A stretch of 64,000 nucleotides of DNA from NCBI GenBank assembly GCA_030544235.1, contig CM060469.1:10376017-10440016 (forward strand), in the 5' to 3' direction. Made by a program: the position numbers and the translations under genes. The stretch comes from Lepturacanthus savala (Eukaryota > Chordata > Actinopteri > Scombriformes > Trichiuridae). This document shows positions 13,112-24,722 of this stretch, in pieces. How positions within the stretch are numbered: position 1 is the stretch's first letter; the number at the start of each line of letters is the position of its first letter. The notes under the pieces were generated by a model, which was not told where the DNA came from, did no database searches, and saw only the letters and a program-made list of their open reading frames with translations.

Positions 13112-14273
13112 GTGAATACAGGCTCAGCGCCTCCCCTCCCCATACCTCTCTGTTGCTGCCATGTTGCAGTGGTCAGACGCCGGAGCCAGCTGGCATGCTG
13201 CCCTGCTGACATACTCAATATGGACGCCTCACAGAGCCAACACTCAAGACCAGTCAATGAGAGGTCAATCTGCTCATACTGCCAAAGCATAAGGCACAGT
13301 CAAACACAATATAGATATGATTAGATTCACTACTATACATTATCCCAGTATAGTCCTGAATCAATGTCTTATTTTAAACAATGAAAGCAGCATTGTAACA
13401 TATTGTGTTTTAAGAGATATGAGCTCTACCCATTTACAGCTTCTTCACTTTTACCACTTCATTCAGACAACTAGATGTTTCTGCTTCGTGATATCTTTGG
13501 CTTTTTAGAAGGGTTGATAGTCCTTTTGCAAATGCAAACGCAAAAGGCCTTGCTACAGCATGACAAGATGGATTGGTAGACTTTTAATCACACTGGCATT
13601 GTCCTTGCTGCCAAACACAAGCGTTTATCTCTATATAAAAAAAAAAAAAAAAAAAAGGCCCGAAACTGCTTACTCATCCCTGCCTACCAGAAATAGATCT
13701 GGCAGAGGGAGCTGCACTTTTGTATTCCTAATGTGACTCAAATAGTTTTCTTAGTAGTAGTAGTTTATTTATAGCGCCTTTCTTCCTTTTATGTTTTCAC
13801 ATTTGCCTGTCTCTCCAGCTTATTACTAACCAGGCATTTCTCTTACCCTGCTGGTTTAGCACATTCAACTGACCTGGTCGGACACCGGGCGCTCCCTGAA
13901 GTGCTTGCTCACTAATTTGCTCCTTATTTGCATTTCCCTCATTTCCAAGCATTGATTGGATGTTTCAGCACAACAGAAATCGAACTGCCTTTTTAAGGAC
14001 ACTGGTGTATACATCAATGTAATCGGGAGAATGAGGGTCTCTTCTCTGGAGGAGCAATGTCATAACCAGTCTCCGTCTTGAGTTCAGGTCGTCCTGAGGA
14101 AGCCCATTGCCTTAAATAGCATTTTAATTGTTGTTCACACCTGTTAGCTCCTAGTCCGTGTGATTTTCTTTTTTTTTTAATTAAATTATATTGAACTAAC
14201 TTGCCTTAGAAATCATCACGATGGCTGTAGTCCCACTATTACTATCTACTTCTCTTTTTCTCTCTCTGTTCAG
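13112..14273. other. dlgap2: dlgap2 intron
   Basis: Contains an A homopolymer of about 20 bases (13637-13656) and nothing else recognised. It ends with a long pyrimidine tract before the exon at 14274. Confidence 0.6.
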
Positions 14274-14433
14274 TCAGAGCTACCACTTGCAAGCCACCAG
14301 GGACATGCACCCAAGCATTGCACTGGATCCCTCTGCCAACTACAACTCTCCCAAGTTTCGCTCCAGGAACCAGAGCTATATGCGAGCAGTCAGCACCCTC
14401 AGTCAGGCTAGCTGTGTTAGCCAAGTGAGCCAG
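14274..14433 (+). CDS. dlgap2: dlgap2 coding exon, second guanylate-kinase-binding repeat
   Basis: The acceptor is TCTCTCTGTTCAG. With the incoming AG the exon reads SQSYHLQATRDMHPSIALD, then NYNSPKFRSRNQSYMRAVST, then LSQASCVSQVSQ. RSRNQSYMRA is a canonical RxxSYxxA repeat. It ends in phase 0 at CAG|GTGAGT. A second GTGAGC donor lies nine bases upstream (14425) and would remove VSQ, leaving SCVSQ followed by VSETE as I recall for the mammalian protein. Either donor keeps the frame. Confidence 0.92.
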
Positions 14434-15341
14434 GTGAGTATGGACCTTTCCAATAAGTAACAGCCATTCAAAGCCTACCTTGTACTAAGGGCAGAGGTTA
14501 TTACGCTGAAAAGGGACCTCAGGGAAGCCCCAGGGAGTCTCCAGCAAAATGAGAGAGAGACTAATTTCACTACATCATTCTTCATTTAAAACTCAGATAG
14601 AGAACAGTCAAAGATTTTAACTGGGAGTGTTTACCCATATACCATTTTGGTATTGTTTTCCTTTCTTAATGCATGCATCTTTTATTGCCGTCATTTTACT
14701 TGCAGTCTACTTATTTTATATGACAGTTCATTGCACACTCTAAATGGATTAAAGGACCACAACTGTGGTTGTTGAGAGGTTTATCTTCCTCTTAAAAGAC
14801 ACACATTGATTTATTCATACTATTAAAAGCTCAACTTAACTCTTACTAATTCCAAATCCCAATAGAACAAGATATTTATCTTTGATTCTTGATATTGCCA
14901 AATGGAAGTGGAGTCGTACAATGCGACACAACCTTGACTTTATGAAAATCAAGAGGAAGTGCTGTATTCATATAAAACGAGCTACTGCAGCAAAAAAAGA
15001 AAGAACTTGGTGCACAATTGGTTTTTTTTGTTTGTTTTTTTAGTAGTGTGGAAAAATTATGAATAGATTTCCACGCAATAACAACAAAACTATATATCTT
15101 GTGGTGTAACAAGAACACATTTTCATTGTTTTCTTTGCTGTTTGTTGCCCCTTTCCTTATTAAAACGTGTACACTCCATTTAATTTCAGCAGCCAAACCT
15201 TGTTTTTATTCTATGGGGAAATGGCAGAGAACACAGTATCAGGTTTTTACAACCGACCAATTAATTTCTCCAGAATAACAACGAATATCCCCGCATGCTT
15301 AATGACGGAGAAAGTATGCTCATGGCTTTTGTTTCTCACAG
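14434..15341. other. dlgap2: dlgap2 intron
   Basis: About 0.9 kb, AT-rich; I see nothing else in it. It ends in a TTTGTTTCTCACAG acceptor. Confidence 0.7.
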
Positions 15342-15558
15342 GTGAGTGAAACAGAAATAAACGGCCAGTTCGAATCGGTTTGCGAGTCGGTGTTCAGTGA
15401 GGTGGAATCGCAGGCCATGGAGGCTTTGGACTTGCCCGGTTGCTTCCGAACCCGCAGCCACAGCTACCTGCGAGCCATCCAAGCTGGCTACTCCCAAGAC
15501 GATGACTGCATACCGCCCATGGCTTCCACTGTCACCTCCACCATCAGAGCCACCACAG
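15342..15558 (+). CDS. dlgap2: dlgap2 coding exon, third guanylate-kinase-binding repeat
   Basis: Reads VSETEINGQFESVCESVF, then SEVESQAMEALDLPGCF, RTRSHSYLRAIQAGYSQDDD and STVTSTIRATT. The NGQFESVCESVFSE block is a family signature, and RTRSHSYLRA is another GK-binding repeat. It starts in phase 0 and ends in phase 1 (one base, G) before GTAAGG. The trailing G fits both the downstream dlgap2 exon at 28890 (G+CC, Ala) and the large alternative exon at 17377 (G+AC, Asp). Confidence 0.94.
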
Positions 15559-17376
15559 GTAAGGACAAATACAGATTCAATAAAAGTTCACAGTGCAATA
15601 TGTAACATGCTGGATATTTTTGTTTGCTTACGTACTGACAAATTGAAACCAAGAGTTAACATTTCACGTATGAAACAGTTGGTGTAAACTGGATGTACTG
15701 TCAAACAGCTTCATATCCTTGCATGAATCACTTTTGTATGTTTCCATTGTTTTTGATGAACATATGATTACCGTAGCTACAACTTGTGCACTGTGCCAGT
15801 TCATCCTACTGTATTTTGGATACAGTGCCTCATCTGCTCATCCAGTGGATGCATCAAAGAGTAAAGCTATGAACCCTATTGAAAATCACAAAAGGAAATT
15901 GTCTGGAAAAAAAAAGAAGATCCGGTCAGACATGAGAACAAGGACATAACTGCTTTTTTTCCGCTTCATTTTGGTTATCTGTCTTTCTTTATGATGCCAC
16001 ACGGTGACACATGTGATCATACTCAGTTTTATTACAAACTGGGCAAAGAAATGGTGACATTGCCATATGGATTTTTAACTTGTAAACCCAGTGTATATGG
16101 TGCTGCAAGCGTTTAAATGTCAAGCCATACACTGAGATTTCTTCGCCCACAGATTGTCCTCTTATCAAATTATTTTGTCTCATTGCAAAGCCCATGTTTA
16201 CACACAATGAGATGACATTACAGAACTGTCCACTATTGTGTCTAGACCCGGTTAATGTAAAGCTGACGATGATTACACCGAAATGTGAAATGTCACACTG
16301 ATTAGTCGCATATATAACAATCTTGTTACAATAAATCTAAACTTAATCAGCTGACACGTGCGTTTATTTCTGATACTGAGCCTTGAATATAAATTTGAAA
16401 AATGCTGGTGGTTTCAACAATTACCATGATTGCTGGATTCACGGAGGAAATGACACGTCCATGTACAGATGAAGAATGGGGGAACAAAAGAAGAAAAAGT
16501 GTCTGGACGAGAAGTCTGAGTGGATTCCACTTCTTTCCACACTACATTCATGAACAAATATGAGTTGGACTATAATAGGGAGGGTTAGAGGTGTGGACAT
16601 CTGGAGATGTGCTTATGATCAATTCTTTATACCTATAAATGTTTGCTTACACTGCTTTCTCAGTAAACCTAAAACTTTGCAATTTAAGGATGCAGAATTT
16701 AGAATGTGATGCATTTTTGCACTATTTTGGACATGGGTCAGTTCATACTTGGAATGAATCGGTCAAACTGGACCTCACATTTTCAATAGGGTTCATACTA
16801 TACTTCCTGATTGTTGGGAAAAGGTTTGGAAGCTTTGCTCATCTTTGCCTCTTTTCATTGCACAAAGTACACATTTCTCTATCTCGACTGAAAGCAGAAG
16901 AGCATGCAAGAATTGTCCTTACACCTCATTTATTAGAAATATTGTCCATTTTCTCTGATGTGTTGTAGGAGCTAGGAGTTTCTGCTTTGTGCATTGAAAA
17001 GATGTTAAGAATGCATGCTACAAATTAAGGTTGAGAAGGCAGTGTAACCCATCCACAGAAATGAGTCAAAATGGGAGTGCTTTTTCAGTGTTAATCATAA
17101 ACATACACTTTTTATTAATTTATCATGATATTACAGTACAGTTAGTATTAACATTCTGCTATCAAATTGTATCAACATACATTGATATACAGATGAGCAA
17201 ATTAGCGTAATTATTATTATGTTAGCAATTAATTGCTTCTGCTATCATCTTATTTTGACTCATAGTATTCAATGCATGACTTGATGTTACTGCTTTGTGG
17301 CAATAAAAAGCACATTCTCTCCAGCTGCTCACACCTGTGGCCATATTACAAATACATATTTACATTTGTCTTCCAG
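15559..17376. other. dlgap2: dlgap2 intron before the large exon
   Basis: AT-rich, with no recognised gene or repeat. A possible branch-point region (TGCTCAC) and a pyrimidine-rich TTTGTCTTCCAG acceptor lie immediately before 17377. Confidence 0.6.
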
Positions 17377-19802
17377 ACAGAAATTATATGCAGGAAGACT
17401 CTTGTTTACCCGACCAGGCCAGTATACATGAGGATTTGGCAGACACGGCCCCTTTGGCTCATGATGATCTAGGCTGCCCCATCAGAAGAGACAGGTTTTA
17501 CCAACAAGATAACATGGGTGCTGCAGCAAAACCTCTGTATGGACCACCTATTTCTCCAAGCCTCTTCAGATCCCCGAGATCTAGTGCTCCAGAACGGCCA
17601 TCACCAAAAGCCATCCAGGCCAGCATCAAGGAGTCTGCTACCTTGGCTGCAGCTATTAGTATGCAGTGGAAGGAAGAGGTCTCAGCCATGCGCCGAGAGC
17701 TGGCTGAACTCAGGAGGGACCTCTGTAAAGAGCTTCGTGCTTTCAACAGCAATTTCAACACTTTTACACAGCATTACAACACATGGTCTCCCCAAGGTGG
17801 TAACATGGCAGCTGGAGCTGGAGGAGGATTAGGTGGAGGTGCTGGGGTGGGGGTTGACACAGAAACAAGGACAGGGACAGGGGTGGGTGCAGGAGGACTT
17901 GGGACATCGGGGACAGATACAGGCACTGGGGGAGCTAGAGAGAAGAAACCCAAAGTTGCTAAAGTGTCTGTGGGGACCCAGGCCAGAAGCAAGTTCCTGG
18001 TTCGACAAAGCACTGCAGATGCAGCTGTCAATTGTCCAGAAGAAAAGGATGAAAAGAAAGGGTCCCGCCGAAATCTGCCAAAGCAGCTCTCTATGGATCC
18101 AAGCATTCTCGCCTGTCCGCAGTCAATGTATGTGGAAAGTGCCATACCACTTTCTTTAGATCCAATACTTCCCAGCTCTGCTAGAACACTCCAACCAGAG
18201 GAATTGGAATTGACTGCTGGTCCCTCTGGACCTGAACCAGAATCAAAACCAGAGCTGGCCGACCATGAGTTAGCAGGTTCATCTGATATGGTAACTGAGT
18301 CAGTCACCTCTCATGGTACAGTGCCACTTTCATTAGAAACGGAACCTGAGAGCACACAAGATTCAGTGACAATGGAACAAGAATTAATAGTCACTCCACA
18401 GTTAATAAATGTAGACCCAGCTAATGGATCACATTCAAATACTGAGGCACCTCACCAAGATTATATTAAATCCACAGACTCAGAGCTCATTGAAAAAGAT
18501 ATGATACACCTACCATTTCCTGTCCCTGTAGTTACTGTCTCTCCACCAGAGGAACATGATTATGACATTACATCAGATCCACACTCTCCGGACCCTGTCA
18601 TTGAGGACAAGCTAGATTCATCATCTCAAGACCCTTCAGTTGTGTCTCCATCATATTCAGGATTAGATGAAACAGATTCCACAGAGCTAACTGAATTAGA
18701 AATAAAACCATCTGACTTACCCATTGGGTCTTCATTTGACCCCACTAATCAAGGCCAATTCTCAGTCTCCGTTGCACCTGCATCCACGCCTGATCTTGAT
18801 GCTGTTACACCATGTAATGTGGAGACAGACAACAGATGTCCTTCAATTGTGGTGTCAGAATACCTTGACAGTGACTCCTCTGCAAGTCCAACAGACAGCG
18901 AGACAAATCCAGATCCCATAATCACCTTTCCAGATTGTCCTCCTGATCCTCCCCCAGAGCAAATTACATCAGATCTAACCTTTGCTCCCACTCAACCAAA
19001 CACTGAACCAGATATCCAAGATTCGGAATGGCCACCCCTTCCAGAACCACTTGATACCACCCCTATATATCATGCTGATCTGGTCCACTTTGACTTAGTC
19101 ATGCTGACTTCCCTAGATCAAGATGATCTAGACTCAGTGTTCATGGATCCTGAACCAGAGCCATTTGACCTGAGTGTTGATTCTCCATCTAATACAGAGG
19201 ATTTAGATCCACCTCTCTACCAATCAGAATGTTCAGATTCACCACTACCCAGTGTTGACGTTGCCATGGTGAGCCCTTTGGATCCTTCACAGTCAATGGA
19301 AGCTGTCTGTCTGGATGAAGATTTTGAGTATTGCTCAGCCCAAATGCCTCAGGATGGAGCTTCAGAATTACATGGAGTCCCACTACCACAGGTCACTGTC
19401 ACAATATCCCCTCCTAGTTCAGTATCTCCTGATACATCACTGGAGATGGACTTTGGACCCATAAGCTCAGAACCAGATCCTGTTCCACCAGATACAGATC
19501 CCTTGCCACTTGATCTTGAAGATCCAATTGAGCCATCACTGTACCTGGCACACATGGAGCCAGATGATATGATAGCGGAACCACTTGAGTGTATGGCTTT
19601 ATCCCAGGAGTATGGGGGATTTATGGAAGAAGAGACATCAGGACTGGAGAGATCCTCAAGCGAGGAGGCCTTTCTATGGTGCAGATGGCAGAGGAGGGGT
19701 GAGAGAAAAGAATCAATGCAAAGGAGTGCCAGTGTGGAACTGTGGAGTGGGAGATACGAGTACAACAGTGCAGAAATCACATACGTATCTCTCACACTGT
19801 GA
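17377..19802 (+). CDS. Large 808-codon exon, probable alternative last exon of dlgap2 (novel tail)
   Basis: I do not recognise this protein. The frame is open for 2.4 kb in sequence with average AT content, so it is coding. It opens after ATTTGTCTTCCAG, and its first two bases complete the codon left by the exon ending at 15558, giving ...IRATT-D-RNYMQEDSC. Order of regions (exon residues): Asp/Pro-rich lead; SPSLFRSPRSS; a heptad-like coiled coil about 85-126 (QWKEEVSAMRRELAELRRDL); a Gly/Thr-rich linker about 142-188; a basic KKPKVAKVSVGTQARSKF segment; then about 500 residues rich in Asp, Pro, Ser, Thr and Glu with many LDP/DPxP motifs; and a short basic Ser-rich end finishing YVSLTL. No membrane segment is visible. 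An alternative reading is a separate gene nested in the intron, with in-frame ATGs at 17337 (intronic if spliced), 17388 or 17514. Coding status is secure; attachment to dlgap2 is inferred from phase and splice site. Confidence 0.75.
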
Positions 19803-20715
19803 GCTCATACCTCATTCTCAGCAGACAAAATGTAGCTCCAAGTATATTTATGGCTCATGGTTTGTAGCTACCAGTGTACTGTAGAGCAATGTGCAGAACT
19901 AAATGTCATATGATCATTGGCATTCAAAGCAAGGACTTCCTCATACACAAACCTGCAGTAGCAGTCAAGGAAAAAGACTGCATTGGTGGCAGCAAAATCC
20001 ACGTGTAATGGATTGCACTATATAGTGCAAGAATGTTTTGAACCTTCAATGGTGACAAATTTACGGAACAATAATGCATCAAAAGCATTTACTGAAAACA
20101 GTGTGAACTTCTGTCACCATTGATGCAAATTATCTTAAAGGATAGTACCGCTCATTTCAAGTATAGTGTACCTTTTTTAATCACTGGATACACTGGAATG
20201 GATATATACACGATGTTTTACAAAACTGTTTTAAGAGACTCTTTACGACCTCTGTTAAGACTACAGACAAAATGGCCAAATGTATTCCAGGTCTTGACAA
20301 TCCTTGCAGTGATAAAAAAAAAAATCTTCTTTCCTCGACTTCTTTTGAGCTTTCTGTGTATTGTCACTCCAGAGTGGAGTGAAATCAATCTTGGCAGTTA
20401 TCATATAACTATAAAAAAATACAAAGGACATACTGTTTACTATGTGAGCTGTTGGATGGACTCTGCATTTGTAAAGAAAACGGAAATGATGCTGTGGGAT
20501 GATGTTTGCACAATCCTAAACAGAGATGGAATACTGTACTGTTAATTTGTTTGGCAAATGACTCCTATACTTCACACTTTTGCTCAAATATAATTACAAA
20601 CCAGTTTAGTAATTATATGTAGCCTCAATGTACACACAACCCCATGTTACCAACATACACATACATTTTGCTACAAAGCATACAGCACATAAACATGCCC
20701 ATATTTTTGCTGGAC

Positions 20716-20721
20716 AATAAA
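20716..20721 (+). promoter_or_regulatory. Poly(A) signal candidate
   Basis: AATAAA about 0.9 kb after the stop of the large exon. A second one lies at 21258-21263 (CTAATAAAGTGC). Confidence 0.45.
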
Positions 20722-21257
20722 TCTATGAATAAGTCTATTTAAAAATCCATTATAAATCGTGATTAAATGTGTGATAATCTGACTACAGTAATAACAGGCC
20801 TTGTTGAGAGGTGATATTGTATTTTCTACTGTAAGATATCATCTTAATGCTCAGGAATCAAAGACTGAGAATGTAATACCACTTGGACAAAAGTGTAATG
20901 ACGTTGAACTGTGTTCTTTTCTGAAAAGAGGTGTTACATCATTGTGTGGCTATTTCTTTAATACGTGTGACACTGAATGATGAAACCTGTGTTGTAATTG
21001 TGCATGACTGATGGCTTCAATATTTTTTCTGCATTTCATATGCAGTGCCTCACTGTACCATCACCATCTGAATCTATTCATAGTTTCATTTTGATATTCA
21101 GTGCAATGAAAGGAGCCTACATACTGTTCCTCAGAAGACACAGAATTCTGTTACCAGCAATGAACAGCTAAAAAGCCAGGCAAATCATTAAATATTTCTG
21201 TGCTATCTATCCAATTAATGGGCTCTATATGGATTCGCCCACTGAAGTTTGTGCTCT

Positions 21258-21263
21258 AATAAA
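21258..21263 (+). promoter_or_regulatory. Poly(A) signal candidate
   Basis: AATAAA in the context CTCTAATAAAGTGCAAT, about 1.45 kb after the stop of the large exon. Confidence 0.4.
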
Positions 21264-22309
21264 GTGCAATAGAACAAAAATTTCAGCCCAAAATCAGTAA
21301 GCTGCCAGAAAAGGATTTTCCTGTGTGTTGTTTTGAATGGAATACTTCCATTGATTCCAAGATTGCTAAATTGGCTGAATCAGAAACATTTTCAAAGGGA
21401 TGGGAACTTAATTAGGTTGTATTCATTTTTCTCATTTCAACGGCATGAAACGCACTACTCTATTCTTTCCTGAGTCTTGTGCATATTAAATTTTAATTCA
21501 TAAAATCTCCCTCCAAAAGTAGCATATAATTTAACATGTCCTACTCTGATATGTTCATAAGATTAAAAAAAAAATCCCCCAAAAGAACATCAAGAACTAG
21601 TCGTGCAATTACAGATATTTGCATATAATAACAGGCTTCTTTTTTATTGATTTTACAGAGAAAACAGAGACATGCTGGTTGACCTTGTATTTCTCATATC
21701 ACAGGATCTCCTCTATTACAAAAACGCAAATAAGCCAGTAATCTAAATGGCATGCAAAACAAATGAACTGCCCTAGTTTACATAATTGCTCAGATTGCCT
21801 TCTTAATTCATCCACTTTAATTATTTGTGAACTTTCTTTAGTCTAATGGGAGTCTAGTAGTGTGGTAACCTTTTGCAGAAATCTTCTCTGATTACTCTGA
21901 TATGATGAGTTAACCGATACCAAAGACCGTGATAACAAATGTTCACCTTCACCTGCTACATCCATTTTATATGCAGGTGTCAGGTATTAGGGTCTAGATT
22001 GTCATTTAACCCAGCCAGGATCAGTCATTTCTCTTAGCTGGATGCTTTGAGAAATAGTTTTGTCTTGATTTGTCCAGACAAAATCTGGTCTAATAAAAAT
22101 GTATTCAGGTCCTGCTTAAGTTAATGGGGGGGGGGTAGGGTATTTAAATGATTATTAGGGCATTTTTAATATAAATCCTAAAATGATCTTAGCCTTTCAA
22201 AAAAAGTATAATGCTTTTATTTGGGAGCTTGCACAGCCATTATTTTGAATCATAAACACTATTACACAAGATCATGTGTTTCCTTGCCAAGAGAGCCAAG
22301 AGAGTCAAC

Positions 22310-22366
22310 TAAATTTCATTGTACTAAGGGAAAATGACAATAAAGTATCTATTCTATTCTATTCTA
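22310..22366 (+). mobile_element. 3' tail of a fish LINE (L2/CR1-like)
   Basis: AAATTTCATTGTACTAAGGG, then AATGACAATAAAGTATCT, ending in a TATTC pentamer run. This resembles the 3' ends of truncated fish non-LTR retrotransposons. The upstream body is not recognisable. Confidence 0.5.
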
Positions 22367-22937
22367 ATGAACATTCATTCAACCCCGTCATACCAGGGTG
22401 CTATGGATTTTCTTTATTTGATCATCTAATCAATTGAGCAGTTGTTGGTCATTGGTAAAACCATGTCAGATGCAGGATTATAGGTCCAATGCTTTGTGTT
22501 GACCCATTCATACCAACATCAAACATGGGCCATTGCATATGTCTGAAAAGGGTATACAGTAAACACCAGTAAAGTATAATCCTAATAAAGATTAAAAGAA
22601 AAGAAATACTTGAATTCTGATTAATGCTGTCAATAATGTGTATACCCTATCCAAAATTGCTGTAGTCACTTTCTGTTCAAAGTGTTCTGCTGAAACATCA
22701 ATACTTTTTTAGACTACTAGTGTGCCTCCCTACCTGTCTGCCTTCTTTAGTTTCTTTTCAGCGATTTTACCAAAATGATTGATTTTGCTATACATCCCAC
22801 TGTGCAGGTGGATCCTCATAGCCTGCAGTCCCTCCCTGGATCCACTCCTGAGTATACCTTTGTGTAATGGATTATAATGTATGTTTGGGCACATATGCCC
22901 ACTCCTCTGAATATCCACCCCACTCCCTTGTTTTCAG

Positions 22938-22997
22938 GGATCCAGTTCTGCCTCCCCTCTACCTGCAGCATTGATCGGACTCCCCAACAAACCCCAG
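22938..22997 (+). CDS. dlgap2: Candidate 60-nt cassette exon of dlgap2
   Basis: Bounded by CCCTTGTTTTCAG and CAG|GTAAAC. It is 60 bases long, so frame-neutral. In the phase left by the exon at 15342 (one base G) it is open and reads GIQFCLPSTCSIDRTPQQTP, then leaves a G for the exon at 28890. No homology is recognised. Splice-site quality and phase agreement are the only evidence, so chance is a real possibility. Confidence 0.3.
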
Positions 22998-23821
22998 GTA
23001 AACCTGCTACCTGGGGGCATCCTCCATTGCTCCATATCAATGTGCGGCATAAGATATTAATGAAACATGAATTGTCTGGTGGCAAGTTACTGTTAAGTAC
23101 TGTACATGCAGACAAAGGATTTAAAGGATTTTCTGAGTTTTAGGAGCTTATCAAAGGCTACTATGGGCATTATAACTACAGTTACACATTTAATGCAAAA
23201 TAAAGACAATTTTTTCAAATATTACCTTTAGAGCAACCATTCTGTGTTAATTACAACTTGACCAGTATTATTAACAAGCTATTTGAGCACAATTATCTTT
23301 TTTTCATCAAAGACTAATAGCATTGGAAATTGCAGGTTCTCTACTACACCTGCGGCACCCCACTTTACTGTAGACTTAACAGGCTTCCAATTGTTGAGAG
23401 TGCTTTCTCTGCTGTCATTTGACATATTTACGATTTCATCACTTTCTGTAAAACTGCCTCGCAACATACCTTCTATCCCAAAGTGTGCGACATCATACAG
23501 GCATACGAGCGCATGCCTACACACCAGCTTTGTATATTTAAATAATACATCTGGTTGACAAGAAGATCCGTAGGCGAGGTTAAGGCCACAGTGGTGACAT
23601 GCTGTTCAGTATGCCTGCAGGAGCAGGAGCAGGGGAGTGTCTCCATCACAGATTGCAGCAGCCATTACTTGAAGACAGAATGAACAGTGCATTTCGAACA
23701 GCAGGACAACAACTGAGGCATTATAGGCGAGGAACAGAATGCCCTTGATCCATAGATCAAAAGGACCTTGCCATGAAATGACTATATTTTCGGGCACTGA
23801 AGGGTTTTGTATTTTATTGCA

Positions 23822-23822
<1 letters not shown>

Positions 23823-23855
<33 letters not shown>
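23823..23855. repeat. 33-nt cytosine homopolymer
   Basis: An unbroken run of C (G on the other strand). The exact length in the assembly is doubtful, because such runs are error-prone. Confidence 0.95.
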
Positions 23856-24688
23856 TTTATTCTCAGTTATCCATCGCAATATTCATGAAACTTTTAAACT
23901 TTCACGAACCGTCCGAGTTGATGAAGTAAGTTCAAGTAATAATTCACCTCATCTGTTTCCTGGTGTTTGGGTATTTCTTCATATAAATTCCTTTGTTTCT
24001 GTCAGGAACACTTGTGACAGTGCCAATAATGGAGCTTACCATCCATCTTCTTCCTCCCTCCCTCTCTCCCTCCCCTCCACATCATTTACATATCCTTAAA
24101 AGCCTGCCGCAAAAACAAACTGCTGCATTTCCTTTACAGTGATAAATCCAATCGTGAGAGAAAGACTCTTAATGACGTGTCAGTCAACCCACAGCCCCAT
24201 GTTAGCATACAAGCCAGTCATGATAGATAGAAATGTCCTCACCGGAGATGGAGTGGTTGGATCACTCCTTTTGTGTCTCACGTTAATCAGCTGCGCTGGC
24301 ACAGTGGCACTTGTTTGTGCTTGTATGTTTGAGAGAGAGAGTGAGATTAAATGGAGTGTTCATACTAAATACATTTAGCCGCCTCTGAAGTCAATGCACC
24401 TCAGTTGATATTATTTGGAAAATGTACTTATCATGAATACAGAGGGGGCTTCTTCAAACCATACCTAACATACAAAGAAATATCTTGTTATCATGGAGAA
24501 AGCTGGAAAGGCAAATTGACAATTGTCCTAAATGGTTTTATACCCAAACTGGTGTTCATCAATAATATTGTATACCACATAATAACTAAGTTATTATTCT
24601 ATTTTCTCTTCTATATTCTATATAATCACTCCAGGGTTTAGGCTATTTGATTAAACACAGCTTCATAGATTTATTATTGATTATAACC

Positions 24689-24722
24689 CTGTGGTTCTCA
24701 AATATGTTCTGTCATACCCCAC
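24689..24722. mobile_element. hAT-like transposon end (relic)
   Basis: CTGTGGTTCTCAAATATGTT followed by ATACCCCAC resembles the terminus of vertebrate hAT elements (GTGGTTCTCAAAC...). The rest is not recognisable. Confidence 0.3.

Larger units (their letters stand above)
19803..21290 (+). other. Probable 3' UTR of the large exon
   Basis: Directly follows the stop codon. It is AT-rich, without repeats I recognise, and carries AATAAA signals at 20716 and 21258. A 141-codon open frame at 20120-20545 lies inside; its composition looks random. Confidence 0.45.

Noticed and set aside
17774..18307. 177-codon minus-strand frame
   Set aside because: Antisense shadow of the Gly/Ser/Pro-rich part of the large exon at 17377-19802.
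20120..20545. 141-codon plus-strand open frame downstream of the large exon
   Set aside because: No splice context, no recognisable motif, random-looking composition; it sits in the probable 3' UTR.
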